Source of the DNA: Streptomyces iranensis
GTDB lineage: Bacteria > Actinomycetota > Actinomycetes > Streptomycetales > Streptomycetaceae
Assembly: GCF_017874715.1 (NCBI RefSeq)
Contig: NZ_JAGGLR010000032.1
Span: 62,001-126,000 of the forward strand
DNA length: 64,000 nt
Direction of reading: 5' to 3'
Notes under the pieces: generated by a model
The model's database searches: none
The model's input: only the letters and a program-made list of their open reading frames with translations
What the model was told of the DNA's origin: nothing
Made by a program: the position numbers and the translations under genes
Shown: one piece after another, positions 1-8,789 of the stretch
Numbering within the stretch: position 1 is the stretch's first letter
Layout of the letters: every line of letters begins with the position of its first letter

Positions 1-292
1 GCGTTCAAACACGCACGATCTCCTTAGGTGTCCATACGGTGAAAACGACGCGAAACGGCCGGAGTTGACCAGAGGGGGGGCCGGCGCCATGCTCCGCGGA
101 GTCCCCTCACCCCGGCCGGAAGCAGGTGCGGTGTCACACTCTTCGTCGCCGCGAACGACGTTAGTGAGGCAGCAGAAGATTTGGCAGTGTTAGATTTTCT
201 TCACACCCCGCAACTCCTGGGTGACCCACAGGGGCAACCGTCCTACGGTCGCCGCATACCCGCAGTCGCGCATCCCCGCGGAGGAACACGCA

Positions 293-1081
293 ATGGCCCA
301 GTCCTCCCTGCGCCGGCGACGCCGGGCCGCCGCCACACAAGAGATCCTGGACGCCGCCGAGCACCACATCAGCGAACACGGACCCGCGGCCCTGTCCCTG
401 CGCGCGGTCGCCCGCGGCCTCGGAATGACCGTGCAGGCGCTCTACCACTACTTCCCGAACCGGGATGCCCTCGTCACGGCGCTCGTCACCAAGGCATACG
501 ACGACCTGGCCGACGCCGTGCAGGCCGCCGTCGACACCGCGGCGGACGACTCGGCCCTGCCGCGCCTGGTGGTCGCGGCCGAGGGCTACCGCCGATGGGC
601 CATCGCCCATCCCGAGCGCTTCCAGCTCCTGTACGGAACGCCGCTGCGGGACTACGCGGCACCCGCCGAGGGCCCGACCACCCAGGCGACGCGCCGGATG
701 AGCTCGATCTTCGAGCGCGAGCTGTTCGATGGGTTCACCGCGGAGCAACTCGCCGCGGCCGACACCCCCGTGTTCTCGTCCCCGCTCCGGGCACACCTGG
801 AACAGCTGCCGCATTACGGTCTGGGGTATCTGCCGCCCCCCGCGACCGCTCTCCTGATGAGCGCGTGGGGACACCTGCACGGCCTCGTCGTCCTGGAGGT
901 GTTCGGACACACCTCTTTCCTCGGTGACCGGCAGGCCGAGATCTTCCGCATGGCAATGCGGAACCTGCTCGAGGACATCCACCGCCGGATCCCCGTACAC
1001 CTGAGCCCGCCGCACGCCGCAGACCAGACAGAACCGCCTCGAACGGCCGCGCCGGAGCCACGTCCTCGAACCGGGCCGTGA
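293..1081 (+). CDS. TetR/AcrR family transcriptional regulator
   Basis: A 262-residue regulator. The N-terminal helix-turn-helix is clear (residues about 12-60: ATQEILDAAEHHISEHG, then SLRAVARGLGMTVQALYHYF). The rest is an all-helical ligand and dimerisation domain of the TetR_C_33 kind, with the family's WAIAHPERFQLLYG stretch. ATG 293 is preferred over an in-frame ATG at 221 because GAGGAA lies 8-12 bases upstream and homologues begin just before the arginine-rich leader. The C-terminal tail (about 30 residues, rich in Pro, Arg and Glu) looks disordered. The ligand is unknown. It stands alone between a gene-free left edge and a convergent CGNR gene, so no target is implied by context. Confidence 0.9.
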   Translation: MAQSSLRRRRRAAATQEILDAAEHHISEHGPAALSLRAVARGLGMTVQALYHYFPNRDALVTALVTKAYDDLADAVQAAVDTAADDSALPRLVVAAEGYRRWAIAHPERFQLLYGTPLRDYAAPAEGPTTQATRRMSSIFERELFDGFTAEQLAAADTPVFSSPLRAHLEQLPHYGLGYLPPPATALLMSAWGHLHGLVVLEVFGHTSFLGDRQAEIFRMAMRNLLEDIHRRIPVHLSPPHAADQTEPPRTAAPEPRPRTGP

Positions 1082-1182
1082 CACAGTCCACCAGCGGACG
1101 GAGGCCGTGTTCACGCCCCCCGCAATCCCCGGACGAGCGGTCGTGTCCGGGGCATCGTTCGAGGCCGGACCATGAATCAAGC

Positions 1183-1662
1183 TCAGCGGGTGCGTCTGTA
1201 GTGGCGGCGTGCCTTTTCGCGGTTGCCGCAGACAGCCATCGAGCACCAGCGGGCGCGGTTGGCGCGGCTGCGGTCGAGCAGGAACAACTGGCACTCGTCG
1301 TTGGCGCAGGGGCGTAGCCGGCCGGGAAGTTGCTTCTCGGTGGCGGCCCAGGCGAGCACCACCTCGACGGCCAGCCGGGCGTGCGAGGGAGTCCTGACTG
1401 TCCACTGAAGACCATCCGAAGTGATCTCCGGGATCTGGTGGACCCCTTCGAGCAGCGGGCTCAACGCGGCGGGCGAGCGTTCTCCGCGCACCATGTCCCG
1501 CAGGATGTCCCGCGTCTCGCGCAGCAGCGCCAGTTCCGCGAGGCTGCCTTCGCCGCCGTGCTCCCGTGCCCAGCGTCTGCCTCCGGCCGGGTCGCCGAGC
1601 GCGTCCTGTTCCTCGCCGTCGACCAGTGGCCTGCTGTTGAGCAGGTCCAGCAGCGTGTCCAT
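1183..1662 (-). CDS. CGNR zinc-finger (ABATE-domain) protein
   Basis: A 159-residue protein whose C-terminus carries the CGNR zinc finger: CANDECQLFLLD, then RWCSMAVCGNREKARRHYRR, with Cys pairs CxxxxC and CxxxxCGNR. The upstream part is the ABATE (DUF1470) domain. CGNR proteins are regarded as putative stress-related transcription regulators. It is divergent from the hydrolase at 1769, and the 106-bp gap holds two matched 30-bp palindromes, so it may control itself and the hydrolase. That link is inference; the family assignment is firm. Confidence 0.88.
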   Translation of the reverse strand: MDTLLDLLNSRPLVDGEEQDALGDPAGGRRWAREHGGEGSLAELALLRETRDILRDMVRGERSPAALSPLLEGVHQIPEITSDGLQWTVRTPSHARLAVEVVLAWAATEKQLPGRLRPCANDECQLFLLDRSRANRARWCSMAVCGNREKARRHYRRTR

Positions 1663-1680
1663 CGGGGTACCGCTCTTCCT

Positions 1681-1766
1681 CTAACCAGATCGAGTCTTTT
1701 GACAGGTTAGCTCATTCCGTGCTTGCATGACGAGAACTAACCGGATCGAACAGTTAAAGGGGTTAG
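1681..1766. promoter_or_regulatory. two matched 30-bp palindromic operator-like sites
   Basis: Two 30-bp elements at 1681-1710 and 1737-1766. Each starts CTAACC, continues with (A/G)GATCGA, and ends GGTTAG, so each is an inverted repeat and the two are direct copies spaced 56 bp start to start. They fill the divergent gap between the CGNR gene (start 1662) and the hydrolase (start 1769). The second overlaps the hydrolase ribosome binding site (AAAGGGG). This is the arrangement expected of operators controlling both genes. Confidence 0.6.
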
Positions 1767-1768
1767 GA

Positions 1769-2635
1769 ATGAACTCGGTGCGCCACCGGACCGCCACCGT
1801 CGACGGCTACGAGATCTTCTACCGGGAAGCCGGCCCCGCCGACGCCCCCGCGATCGTCCTGCTGCACGGCTACCCGACCAGCTCGTTCATGTTCCGCGAG
1901 CTCATCCCGCTGCTGGCCGACGACTACCACGTCATCGCGCCGGACCACCTCGGCTTCGGCCACTCCGACGCCCCCCTCGCGGGGGAGTTCACCTACACCT
2001 TCGACGCCCTCGCCGAACTCACCTCCGGGCTGCTCGGCCAACTGGGCCTGGACCGCTACGCCCTCTACGTCCAGGACTACGGCGCCCCCATCGGATGGCG
2101 CCTCGCGCTCAAGCACCCCGAACGGATCTCCGCCCTCGTCACCCAGAACGGCAACGGCTACGAGGACGGTTTCGTCGAGTCGTTCTGGACCGACGTCTGG
2201 GCCTACGGGGCGGACCCCGGCCCCGACACCGAACCCGGCGTCCGCGCCGCGCTGAGCGTCGACGCCATCCGCTGGCAGTACCTGCACGGCGTGCCCGACC
2301 CGAGCCTGGTCAGCCCGGACACCTGGGAACACGACTTCGCTCTCGTCTCCCGCAAGGGCAACGACGAGGTCCAGCTGGCACTGTTCCGCGACTACCCGAA
2401 CAACCGCCCGCTCTACCCGCTGCTGCACGAATTCCTGCGCACCAGCGAGGTCCCGGTGCTCGCCGTATGGGGCCGCAATGACGAAATCTTCGGCCCGGCC
2501 GGCGCACAAGCCTTCGCCCGCGACGCGAAGGACGCGGAGGTGCACCTGATCAACGGCGGCCACTTCCTGCTGGAGAGCCACCTGGACGTCGTCGCGGGTT
2601 ATCTGCGCGGCTTCCTCGGGCGGGTGCTGGGCTGA
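1769..2635 (+). CDS. alpha/beta hydrolase, haloalkane dehalogenase-like
   Basis: A 288-residue alpha/beta-hydrolase. Visible landmarks are the oxyanion strand LLHGYPTSSFMF (about residues 31-42), the nucleophile elbow VQDYG with Asp103 rather than Ser, an acid in GRNDEIFGP, and the catalytic His in GGHFLLESH. An Asp nucleophile is typical of haloalkane dehalogenases and epoxide hydrolases; substrate is not predictable. ATG 1769 is chosen over ATG 1727 because AAAGGGG sits 7 bases upstream and homologues begin at this point. It is the divergent partner of the CGNR protein. Confidence 0.88.
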   Translation: MNSVRHRTATVDGYEIFYREAGPADAPAIVLLHGYPTSSFMFRELIPLLADDYHVIAPDHLGFGHSDAPLAGEFTYTFDALAELTSGLLGQLGLDRYALYVQDYGAPIGWRLALKHPERISALVTQNGNGYEDGFVESFWTDVWAYGADPGPDTEPGVRAALSVDAIRWQYLHGVPDPSLVSPDTWEHDFALVSRKGNDEVQLALFRDYPNNRPLYPLLHEFLRTSEVPVLAVWGRNDEIFGPAGAQAFARDAKDAEVHLINGGHFLLESHLDVVAGYLRGFLGRVLG

Positions 2636-2794
2636 GCGGGCGTCTCGTGGCCCAGGGCGGCCCGCCCCCGCCCGGGTCCGCCGGGGGTCCAGGAACCTCC
2701 GGGCGGACCCGAGCGCCGGGGTGCAGGCCGGAGCGGCAGCACGGGCGAGCGCCGGATTACCGGTGAGGCCGTTGCCTTCGGCAGGATGGGCGCC

Positions 2795-3328
2795 ATGACC
2801 GAAATCCGCACACCCCGCCTCCTCCTCCGCCGCTGGCATGACGACGACCTCGCGCCGATGGCGGACATCAACGCGGACCCGCGGGTCATGCGCTGGATCG
2901 ACGACGGCTCGGTGCACGGCCCGGACCACACGGCGGAGGCCATCGAGCGGTGGGAGGAGGAGTGGGAGGAGGAAGGCTTCGGACTCTTCGCCGTCGAGCT
3001 GCTGGCCTCGGGTGAACTGGCAGGCTTCACGGGCCTGTCCGTGCCCGGGTTCCTGCCGGAGGTACTGCCCGCCGTGGCCATCAGCTGGCGGCTCGGCACA
3101 CAGTACTGGGGCCAGGGATACGCGTCCGAAGCCGCCCACGCCACGCTGGAGTTCGCGCTCCAGGACCGTGGCCTCGACCGCGTCATCAGCATCAACCGGG
3201 TGGGGGACGACGCCTCCGAGAACGTCATCGAGAAGCTCGGCATGGTGCCCGAGCGGGAGACGGCGCACCCGGTGTATGCCTATCCGCTGCGCGTTCGCAC
3301 CATCGATCTCACCGAGTTCCAGGCGTGA
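2795..3328 (+). CDS. GNAT family N-acetyltransferase (RimJ/RimL type)
   Basis: A 177-residue Acetyltransf_3-type enzyme that would move an acetyl group from acetyl-CoA to an amine. The start TPRLLLRRWHDDD is the family signature. The CoA-binding region appears as ISWRLGTQYWGQGYASEAA, followed by the beta-strand region with IEKLGMVPERE. The start at 2795 is preferred over 2786 because GCAGGA then lies 8 bases upstream. Single gene, no operon partner. Confidence 0.87.
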   Translation: MTEIRTPRLLLRRWHDDDLAPMADINADPRVMRWIDDGSVHGPDHTAEAIERWEEEWEEEGFGLFAVELLASGELAGFTGLSVPGFLPEVLPAVAISWRLGTQYWGQGYASEAAHATLEFALQDRGLDRVISINRVGDDASENVIEKLGMVPERETAHPVYAYPLRVRTIDLTEFQA

Positions 3329-3548
3329 AGGCGTGAACCGGCCGCGCCATCGATCAACGCCAGACAGCCGACCGCGCATCCGTACGTCCCCGACCGACCG
3401 CCACGGAGCGGGCACCCAGGCGAAGAACGTCGTTACATTCCGTCGCTGACCTGCGCTTTCACGGAAACTGCGGCCAGAGCCGATCGCACCCGTGCCCGGC
3501 GGACGGCGCCAGGGGCGGGTGCGTGCCGTCAGCCGACCCGAGAGGTGT

Positions 3549-3831
3549 TCAGCCCTGCGCCGCCCCGCGCCCGGAAGCGAACTCATCGAGGAGGCCGGAC
3601 AGGACTTCGGTCGCGCGCCGATCGTCCTCGGGCGAAAGGTTCCAGATGCCGTCCCGGCCGTTGGGGAGGGCGATGTGCAGTACCCGGCCCGCCGTGGCGG
3701 ACGGCGTGCCGGCCGTGGCCGGTCAGGAACGCGGTCAGCACGTGAAAAGGAAAGCGTGCCGACGAACATGCCGGGCGTCGGCCGACGCGGGCGAAGTACT
3801 CGCGTCCGGTCATCTCCGAGGGCAGTTTCAT
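3549..3831 (-). pseudogene. frameshifted small hypothetical gene
   Basis: The start MKLPSEMTGREYFARVG is well formed, and ATG 3831 overlaps the stop of the upstream gene by four bases. The frame then drifts. GMFVGTLSF is seen in a second frame, HVLTAFLTGH returns in the first, and the natural C-terminus (RVLHIALPNGRDGIWNLSPEDD, then LLDEFASG and a stop at 3549) is in a third. Near 3755-3765 there is apparently one extra T in a TCCTTTTCAC run. The coding character of all pieces suggests a small conserved gene with several frameshifts, or sequence errors. Function unknown. Confidence 0.55.
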
Positions 3832-4544
3832 ACGTCCGCTTCCTCGTAGCCACCAGTCCTGTCGTCCGGGGCGGGGCGCGGCCTGTCAACGACCAAGCGG
3901 CAGGCAGCAAGCGCCCGGCCGGTGGCATCCTGCGAACCGAGAAAGCGCAGGCCCAGCCAGGATCCGTCGGTGAACTCCAGCCGGAAGCAGGGCAGGTCCG
4001 GGCCGGAGATCACCGGCACTTCGAAGCGCTCCGTGCAGGAGCGGAGCTCCCGGACCACGCGCAGCCGTCCGGCTGGGCCCGGCCTCCACCCTCGTGAGGG
4101 AGCGGCCAGAAGGAAGACTCCCGAGGGGTGCAGCACCAGCAGCCGCTCCTCATCCGGTGCCTGCGCGTACCAGTCCAGGAGCAGCCGCCCGGCCGTGCCC
4201 TCCCAGCGGCCGTCGAAGGGCCGGTCCAGCCCCAGCTCCGGCACCAGCGCACGACGGCGCCGCCTCTCGGCCCGGCGGGCCCTGGCCGCGCGGTACTCCC
4301 CGGGAGAGCCGGGCAGGCCCTCCAGGAAGGCGTACAGCAGCAGCGGAGAGAACAGGACCAGACCGCACACCCGCAGGAAGGCGATCCACGGCGGCTTACG
4401 TCGCGGCCGCAGCCGCACCTGCCCGGTGGAGCGCGCTCCCGCGGGCGGCTCGGGAAGAGGACCGGCCAGCCGGCACCAGCCCGCCACCGTGGCATCGAAG
4501 CGTACGAGCGCGAGCGCCTTGTTCTGGACCCTTTTCGTCACCAT
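3828..4544 (-). CDS. hypothetical membrane-anchored protein
   Basis: A 238-residue protein with no recognised family. One hydrophobic stretch (about residues 52-72, IAFLRVCGLVLFSPLLLYAF) preceded by a basic segment suggests a single membrane span. It is followed by an Arg-rich linker and a globular beta-rich domain (LLLDWYAQAPDEERLLVLH, VISGPDLPCFRLEFTDGSW). Its stop overlaps the start of the broken gene at 3549-3831 in an ATGA arrangement, so the two formed an operon. Coding bias is normal for the region. Confidence 0.7.
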   Translation of the reverse strand: MVTKRVQNKALALVRFDATVAGWCRLAGPLPEPPAGARSTGQVRLRPRRKPPWIAFLRVCGLVLFSPLLLYAFLEGLPGSPGEYRAARARRAERRRRRALVPELGLDRPFDGRWEGTAGRLLLDWYAQAPDEERLLVLHPSGVFLLAAPSRGWRPGPAGRLRVVRELRSCTERFEVPVISGPDLPCFRLEFTDGSWLGLRFLGSQDATGRALAACRLVVDRPRPAPDDRTGGYEEADV

Positions 4545-4724
4545 CGCGATCAGCGTATGCGCCGCCCCTCCAACTCACCATTTTCCAGCCGCACTCCACG
4601 TACGGCACACATGGCCTACGCGTCGAGGACGTTCTCGACCTGCTCCCACAATCGGAGCGGGCCGCCCTCGCGTACCCGCCGTCCGTCAGCGTGCGGGACG
4701 GGCTGCTGTCTCGACGGCACCCCG

Positions 4725-5312
4725 TCAATGAGTGATTCCGATCCGGATCTCGGCGACGGTGCCGCGTCCCCGGATCCGGATGTCGCCAGGTCCGTCCTGG
4801 TGTACGGCGTCCAGCCGTTGGAGTGCCACCTCGCCCGACTCCCCTACGGCCAGGGCCGGTTGCCCGGAGAGAGCGAGCACGAGAAGTGTTTCACCAAAGC
4901 GGGTGGATATGTCATGGTGTTCCACCATCTCGACTACTTCTATGGATGACGTCGCGCGGCCTTGCCGGGTCATTACGTTGACGTCCCGGGTGGGCCCGTG
5001 GGACAGGCGGCACGAGACCGTGCTGTGGCCGGAGAAGGCGAACGGAGCGAAGGGGCCGAGCCGGTGTTCCGTACCGTCGATGGTGAGCCACATGCCGGGG
5101 CCGTCGACCAGCATGATCACCCGATCGACTCCGGGAAAGGGGGAGAACGGCCCTTCGGCGCCGACGTCGGCGATGCTTACCCGCCAGTCGAAGTCCGGCA
5201 GCCCCGAGCCGACGGGTGCGGCCGCCACCTCCCGCGTGGCGCCGGAGCCGTTCTTCCAGGTCATCCTGTGGTAGTCGGCCCAGCGCAGCACGGTCGCACA
5301 CACCTTTGCCAT
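4725..5312 (-). CDS. HutD/Ves family protein
   Basis: A 195-residue cupin-like protein of the HutD/Ves family, recognised by the opening block LRWADYHRMTWKNGSGATRE and by FDWRVSIADVGAEGPFSPFPGVDR. Members often accompany histidine use (HutD) but their biochemical role is unsettled. ATG 5312 gives the usual family length; AGAAGGAG abuts it with almost no spacer, so ATG 5363 (17 residues longer) is a possible alternative. Its end overlaps by about ten bases a convergent coding-like stretch (4600-4735) that I could not identify. Confidence 0.85.
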   Translation of the reverse strand: MAKVCATVLRWADYHRMTWKNGSGATREVAAAPVGSGLPDFDWRVSIADVGAEGPFSPFPGVDRVIMLVDGPGMWLTIDGTEHRLGPFAPFAFSGHSTVSCRLSHGPTRDVNVMTRQGRATSSIEVVEMVEHHDISTRFGETLLVLALSGQPALAVGESGEVALQRLDAVHQDGPGDIRIRGRGTVAEIRIGITH

Positions 5313-5375
5313 CTCCTTCTCATCGGGTCCGCGAGCAACGATCGCCCGGTCTGAGGTGCTCATCGGGCACTGCCA

Positions 5376-5803
5376 ATGTATGTTCCGGCCCACCACGCGG
5401 TCCGCCCGTCGATCCCCCGGCCCCGGCCGCCGCGTGTGCGTGGACGGCGGCTGCCTCGGTGGCGATGGCATGTGCCTTGGCCAGTTCCTCCACCTGCTCC
5501 GCGTGGGCCTCCAGCCCGCTCAGGTGTGCGGCGCGGTCCGGGACGCGCTCGATCGCCGCTGTAAGGGCCCGCTGCCGCCGGTACAGCACCGCCGCGTTCC
5601 CACCCGCCCGCGCCAGCACCTCCCACGCCTGGTCGGACAGTCCCAGCCGGGCCCGCGGCCTGCGCTCCACACGGCCGTCCGTCCGCGCCGCATCCAGCCA
5701 CGGTGCTGCCGCGCAGCCACCGAAGGATCAGAAGTGCCGTTCCCATGGCAGCGGAACAGGGAAGGGTGTACCACCCCATGACAGCCGCGCTCGCCAAGGG
5801 CAA
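5376..5803 (-). pseudogene. unrecognised decayed gene
   Basis: Two coding-like blocks on the minus strand in different frames. The first begins near 5803 with MGTALLILRWLRGSTVA; the second (5385-5690) reads DAARTDGRVERRPRARLG, SDQAWEVLARAGGNAAVLY and LEAHAEQVEELAKAHAI, a charged, helical, probably coiled protein. Joining them needs a frameshift near 5695-5705. I do not recognise the family. Surrounding sequence up to 6350 is similarly damaged. Confidence 0.4.
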
Positions 5804-5990
5804 CCGCTTCTACGACTGGGCCGTCATCGACCTGACTGACCGAGGCACCCGCGGAACATTACGGCACCGCCATAGCCGCGATCCCGAGCCGCCTGCTCGC
5901 AAGGCTTCGCCAGTTCGCGGTGTGCCGGTGGGCATACCGGGCAGACGTCGAACATGCGACCCCCTTCAAGCCGCAGGTTCGGCGTGGTCG
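5778..5990 (+). pseudogene. unrecognised decayed gene
   Basis: A start-like segment (ATG 5778: MTAALAKGNRFYDWAVIDL) loses its frame near 5840 and continues in the next frame as TAEHYGTAIAAIPSRLLARL, RQFAVCRWAYRADVEHATPF. Both parts have protein-like composition. The family is not recognised; some actinobacterial regulator partners look like this, but that is a guess. It precedes the ANTAR remnant and may have been part of the same locus. Confidence 0.35.
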
Positions 5991-6029
5991 GGCTGAGTCA
6001 GCGAATACACCGCCCGAGCAGGACAGCGG

Positions 6030-6190
6030 CTCGGCGACAGGCGAGGACAGCGGCGGCCTCACCCCTGGCGAAACGGCCAACCTGTTGCACGAGCGCGGGC
6101 AGCTCCGGCAAGCGGTGGAGAGCCGTCCGATCATCGATACGGCCCGGCGGCGTTCTGATGATGCCTCAGGTCTTCCGGCGCACCTGACGG
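6030..6190 (+). pseudogene. ANTAR-domain protein remnant
   Basis: The segment LLHERGQLRQAVESRPIIDTAR (6087-6150) matches the start of an ANTAR RNA-binding antiterminator domain, whose normal continuation is RGVLMA. The continuation RGVLMMP is present but in a different frame and stops at 6187. ANTAR proteins relieve transcription termination; this copy cannot because the helix bundle is broken after its first helices. Confidence 0.5.
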
Positions 6191-6397
6191 CCGCCAGCGC
6201 GACCGGCAACGGTGATGAGGCCCGTTTCCAGGCGGCCGGCCTGCCGCCGGAGTCACTTGTCGATGGCTTCGGAAGGCGCTCAGAGCCACAGCAGGGTGGT
6301 ATTCAGGAGTCCGGGAGGCCACTGGGCCTTGTCAGGGCGGTATCGGCCATGCCCTTGGTGAAAATTGCCGGTCGTGCGAGAGAAGCGGAGAACAAGA

Positions 6398-7222
6398 GTG
6401 GACTGGACGCTGGACAAGGAGTTCGAGACGCCCGAAGGGGTGGTGCGGTGGAGGGTCCTCGGCAGCGGAGACCCGGTCGTGCTGGTGCACGGCACTCCGT
6501 ACTCCTCCTTCCTCTGGCGGGACATCGCTCCAGCGCTCGCCCGTACCCGCACGGTCTTCGTCTTCGACCATCTCGGCTTCGGCCAGTCGGACCAGCGGGA
6601 GGGCCAGGACCTCAGCCTGGCGGCTCACGCGAGGAACCTCGCCCGGCTACTCGACCACTGGGAGCTGTCCTGCCCCAGCGTCGTCGCCCACGACATCGGC
6701 GGGGCCGTGGCACTGCGGACGCTCCTGCTGGAGGAGAGGAGCTACCAGGACCTGACCCTCTTCGACGCGGTGAGCGGCGGTGAGTGGGAGCGAGGGCTCT
6801 TCCAGCTCATTCTGGAGCACGCGGACGTCTTCCAGCAGCTTCCGGACTACGCACACGAAGCCCTGGTCGCCAGCCATATGCGGCACGCCACACATATCGG
6901 CTTCCGGCCGGAAGTCCTCGACGCGTTTCTCGCACCGTGGCGGGGGGCCGCAGGGCAGGCCGCGTTCTACCGCCAGTACCGCCAAATCAGGCAGGCGGAC
7001 ACCGCCGCGTACGAGCACCTGCTGGGCGGCATGTCACTCCCGGTACGCCTCATCTGGGGCCGCGAGGACCGCATCCTCCCCCCGCAGTACGCCACCTGGC
7101 TCCACGCGCGCATCCCACATGCCGAGCTGCACTGGGTCGAAGGGGCGGGCCACCTCCTCCAGGAAGACGCACCCGGGCAGCTGTCGGCCCATCTCACCGC
7201 CGGGTTCGCCTCACAGAAGTGA
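6398..7222 (+). CDS. alpha/beta hydrolase, Asp-nucleophile type
   Basis: A 274-residue alpha/beta-hydrolase related to haloalkane dehalogenases. Landmarks: VVLVHGTPYSSFLWR (oxyanion HG, residues 27-41), FDHLGFGQSD, nucleophile elbow VVAHDIGG with Asp99, acid within IWGREDRILP, and His in GAGHLLQED. GTG 6398 is chosen because the recognisable domain starts right there; a longer TTG start at 6365 exists. It is the second such enzyme in 5 kb but the two are only distantly alike. No operon partner. Confidence 0.85.
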   Translation: MDWTLDKEFETPEGVVRWRVLGSGDPVVLVHGTPYSSFLWRDIAPALARTRTVFVFDHLGFGQSDQREGQDLSLAAHARNLARLLDHWELSCPSVVAHDIGGAVALRTLLLEERSYQDLTLFDAVSGGEWERGLFQLILEHADVFQQLPDYAHEALVASHMRHATHIGFRPEVLDAFLAPWRGAAGQAAFYRQYRQIRQADTAAYEHLLGGMSLPVRLIWGREDRILPPQYATWLHARIPHAELHWVEGAGHLLQEDAPGQLSAHLTAGFASQK

Positions 7223-7272
7223 GGCGGGGCCGATGACATCAGCGGCCATGCGGCGGGCGGCCGCGCACCCGG

Positions 7273-7695
7273 TCAGCCGGCAAGGCGGGCCCAGACCTCA
7301 TGGCCACACGGCGTGCAGCGGGCGCCCCAGTCGGTGGCGAGGGCGGTGACGACGGCCGGCCCCCTGCCGCTTTCCTCGAGGGACGCAGGCTCCGTAGCCG
7401 GCGTGGCCGCGGCGTCGTCAGCTGCACGGTTGCCGGTATCGGTCACGCTCAGCATCAGTACGCCCGGTGCCAGGCTGACGTTGCAGACGATGCGCGGCCC
7501 ATCCGCATGCCGGACAGCGTTGGTGAGCAGCTCGGTGACCACCAGCTGCGCAATTTCCACGGTGCCGAGTGGGCATTTCCACGTCTGCAGCAGGGCATCG
7601 ACCAGACGGCGGGCGGCCGGCACGGATGGGGGGAGCCGAGGGAGGGTCCACATGCGCGTGCCGCTGTCGGCGGTGGTCATCGTGGAAGTAGTCAT
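7273..7695 (-). CDS. ATP-binding regulatory protein (anti-sigma factor kinase-like)
   Basis: A 140-residue stand-alone HATPase_c_2 (RsbW/SpoIIAB-like) domain. The N-box VVTELLTNAVRHA (about residues 48-60) and the G1 region SVTDTGNRA followed by SGRGPAVVTALA are visible. Streptomyces have dozens of these. They bind ATP and can regulate anti-sigma or anti-anti-sigma factors. No partner STAS protein or phosphatase is adjacent. Confidence 0.88.
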   Translation of the reverse strand: MTTSTMTTADSGTRMWTLPRLPPSVPAARRLVDALLQTWKCPLGTVEIAQLVVTELLTNAVRHADGPRIVCNVSLAPGVLMLSVTDTGNRAADDAAATPATEPASLEESGRGPAVVTALATDWGARCTPCGHEVWARLAG

Positions 7696-7844
7696 GTCGC
7701 GCTCCTGGCTTCTCGCCCTGTGCGGTCCAGTAGAGCCCCATCAGCGATCGGAAGCCATGGATGTTTATCCCCGTCAGAACTCCCAACAAAATGATCTTCA
7801 AGGTGATTGGATCACTCCGGGGCTGCTGATTCGGGGGTGCTGGG

Positions 7845-8552
7845 TGGCTCGGCCGAAGCCATGGGAAGTCGACGACGAGCTGTGGGCGGTGATCGAGCCG
7901 CTGCTGCCCAAGGTCCGCAAGAATCGGCTTCGGCTCGGGCAAGACCTGCTGGCGCCGGCTGGCAGAGTGGACCGAGGCCGGTGTGTGGCCCCGGCTGCAC
8001 GAGGTCCTCCTCGCCGACCTGCGCAGCGTGGATGCCCTGGACTTCTCCCGGGCGGCCGTCGACAGCTCCCACATCCGGGCGTTAAAGGGGGTCCCAAGAC
8101 CGGACGAAGCCCTGTCGACCGGGGCAGGACGGGCAGCAAACACCACCTGATCACCGACGCCACCGGCATCCCGCCCGCCGCCACCCTGACCGGCGGCAAC
8201 CGCAACGACGTCACCCAACTGCTCCCACTACTTCAAGCGGTACCGCCGGTGCGAGGCAAACGCGGCCGACCCCGACGCCGCCCGAGGCGACCGCGGCTAC
8301 GACCACGACAAGTACCGCCGCCTGGTCTGGGATCTCGGCGTGAAGCCGCTGATCGCCCGCCGGGGCACCGAACACGGCTCCGGACTCGGCAACCAACGCT
8401 GGGTCGTGGAGCGAGCATTCGCCCACCTGCACTGGTTCCGTCGCCTACGTATCCGCTGGGAAGTACGCGACGACATCCACGAAGCCTTCCTCACCCTCGG
8501 ATGTGCGCTGATCTGCTGGCGACGGCTGAACTCATTCCGAGGGAAATGTTAG
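7845..8552 (+). mobile_element. degenerate IS5-family transposase
   Basis: Fragments of one transposase appear in order but in different frames: KPWEVDDELWAVIEPLLPKV (7855-7915), then after an internal deletion GSGKTCWRRLAEWTEAGVW (7935-7995), AVDSSHIRALK, then TGSKHHLITDATGIPPAATL with GGNRNDVTQLLPLL (8130-8230), and GDRGYDHDKYRRLVWDLGVK to the end WRRLNSFRGKC (8285-8550). The DDE-type core and the terminal RWVVERAFAHLHWFRRL motif identify an IS5-type enzyme. A deletion near 7920 and shifts near 8085 and 8250 make it inactive. Terminal inverted repeats could not be fixed. Confidence 0.85.
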
Positions 8553-8664
8553 GGCGCCGTATGGCCCATGGAAGTCTTTTCTGGGACCGTGCGAAGCCCT
8601 GCACGCGAAGCGCCGCTGGTTCGCCACAAGGCTGTTCCGTCCACAGCGGAAGAGGAAGGGCAAG

Positions 8665-8689
8665 GGCAAGGAAACCACTATTCCTTGCC
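8665..8689. terminator. 9-bp stem hairpin after transposase remnant
   Basis: GGCAAGGAA at 8665-8673 pairs perfectly with TTCCTTGCC at 8681-8689 across a 7-base loop. No T run follows, as is usual in streptomycete terminators. It lies 110 bp after the transposase remnant. Confidence 0.4.
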
Positions 8690-8711
8690 ATGCTCAACGT
8701 ATAGCGCACTG

Positions 8712-8732
8712 GGGGGCTTGCGGCAAGCCCCC
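8712..8732. terminator. 9-bp GC-rich hairpin
   Basis: GGGGGCTTG at 8712-8720 pairs with CAAGCCCCC at 8724-8732 with a three-base loop. It is stable and intergenic, and follows the previous hairpin, so it is a good candidate transcription terminator or barrier. Confidence 0.5.
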
Positions 8733-8789
8733 GATCTTGCCGCAGAATCGCCAGCCGAGACCAGAATCTACGGAAGTGGGAGTCCCGAA

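Noticed and set aside
161..1405. A 414-residue minus-strand open frame over the TetR gene
   Set aside because: Arg/Gly-rich shadow without family features; the plus-strand TetR and minus-strand CGNR genes explain the region.
1763..3928. A 721-residue minus-strand frame over the hydrolase and GNAT genes
   Set aside because: It is the antisense of two clear genes in high-GC DNA and has no recognisable domain.
4600..4735. Coding-like stretch reading RVEDVLDLLPQSERAAL
   Set aside because: Only about 40 residues before a stop, no start nor family; too little to call a gene fragment with confidence.
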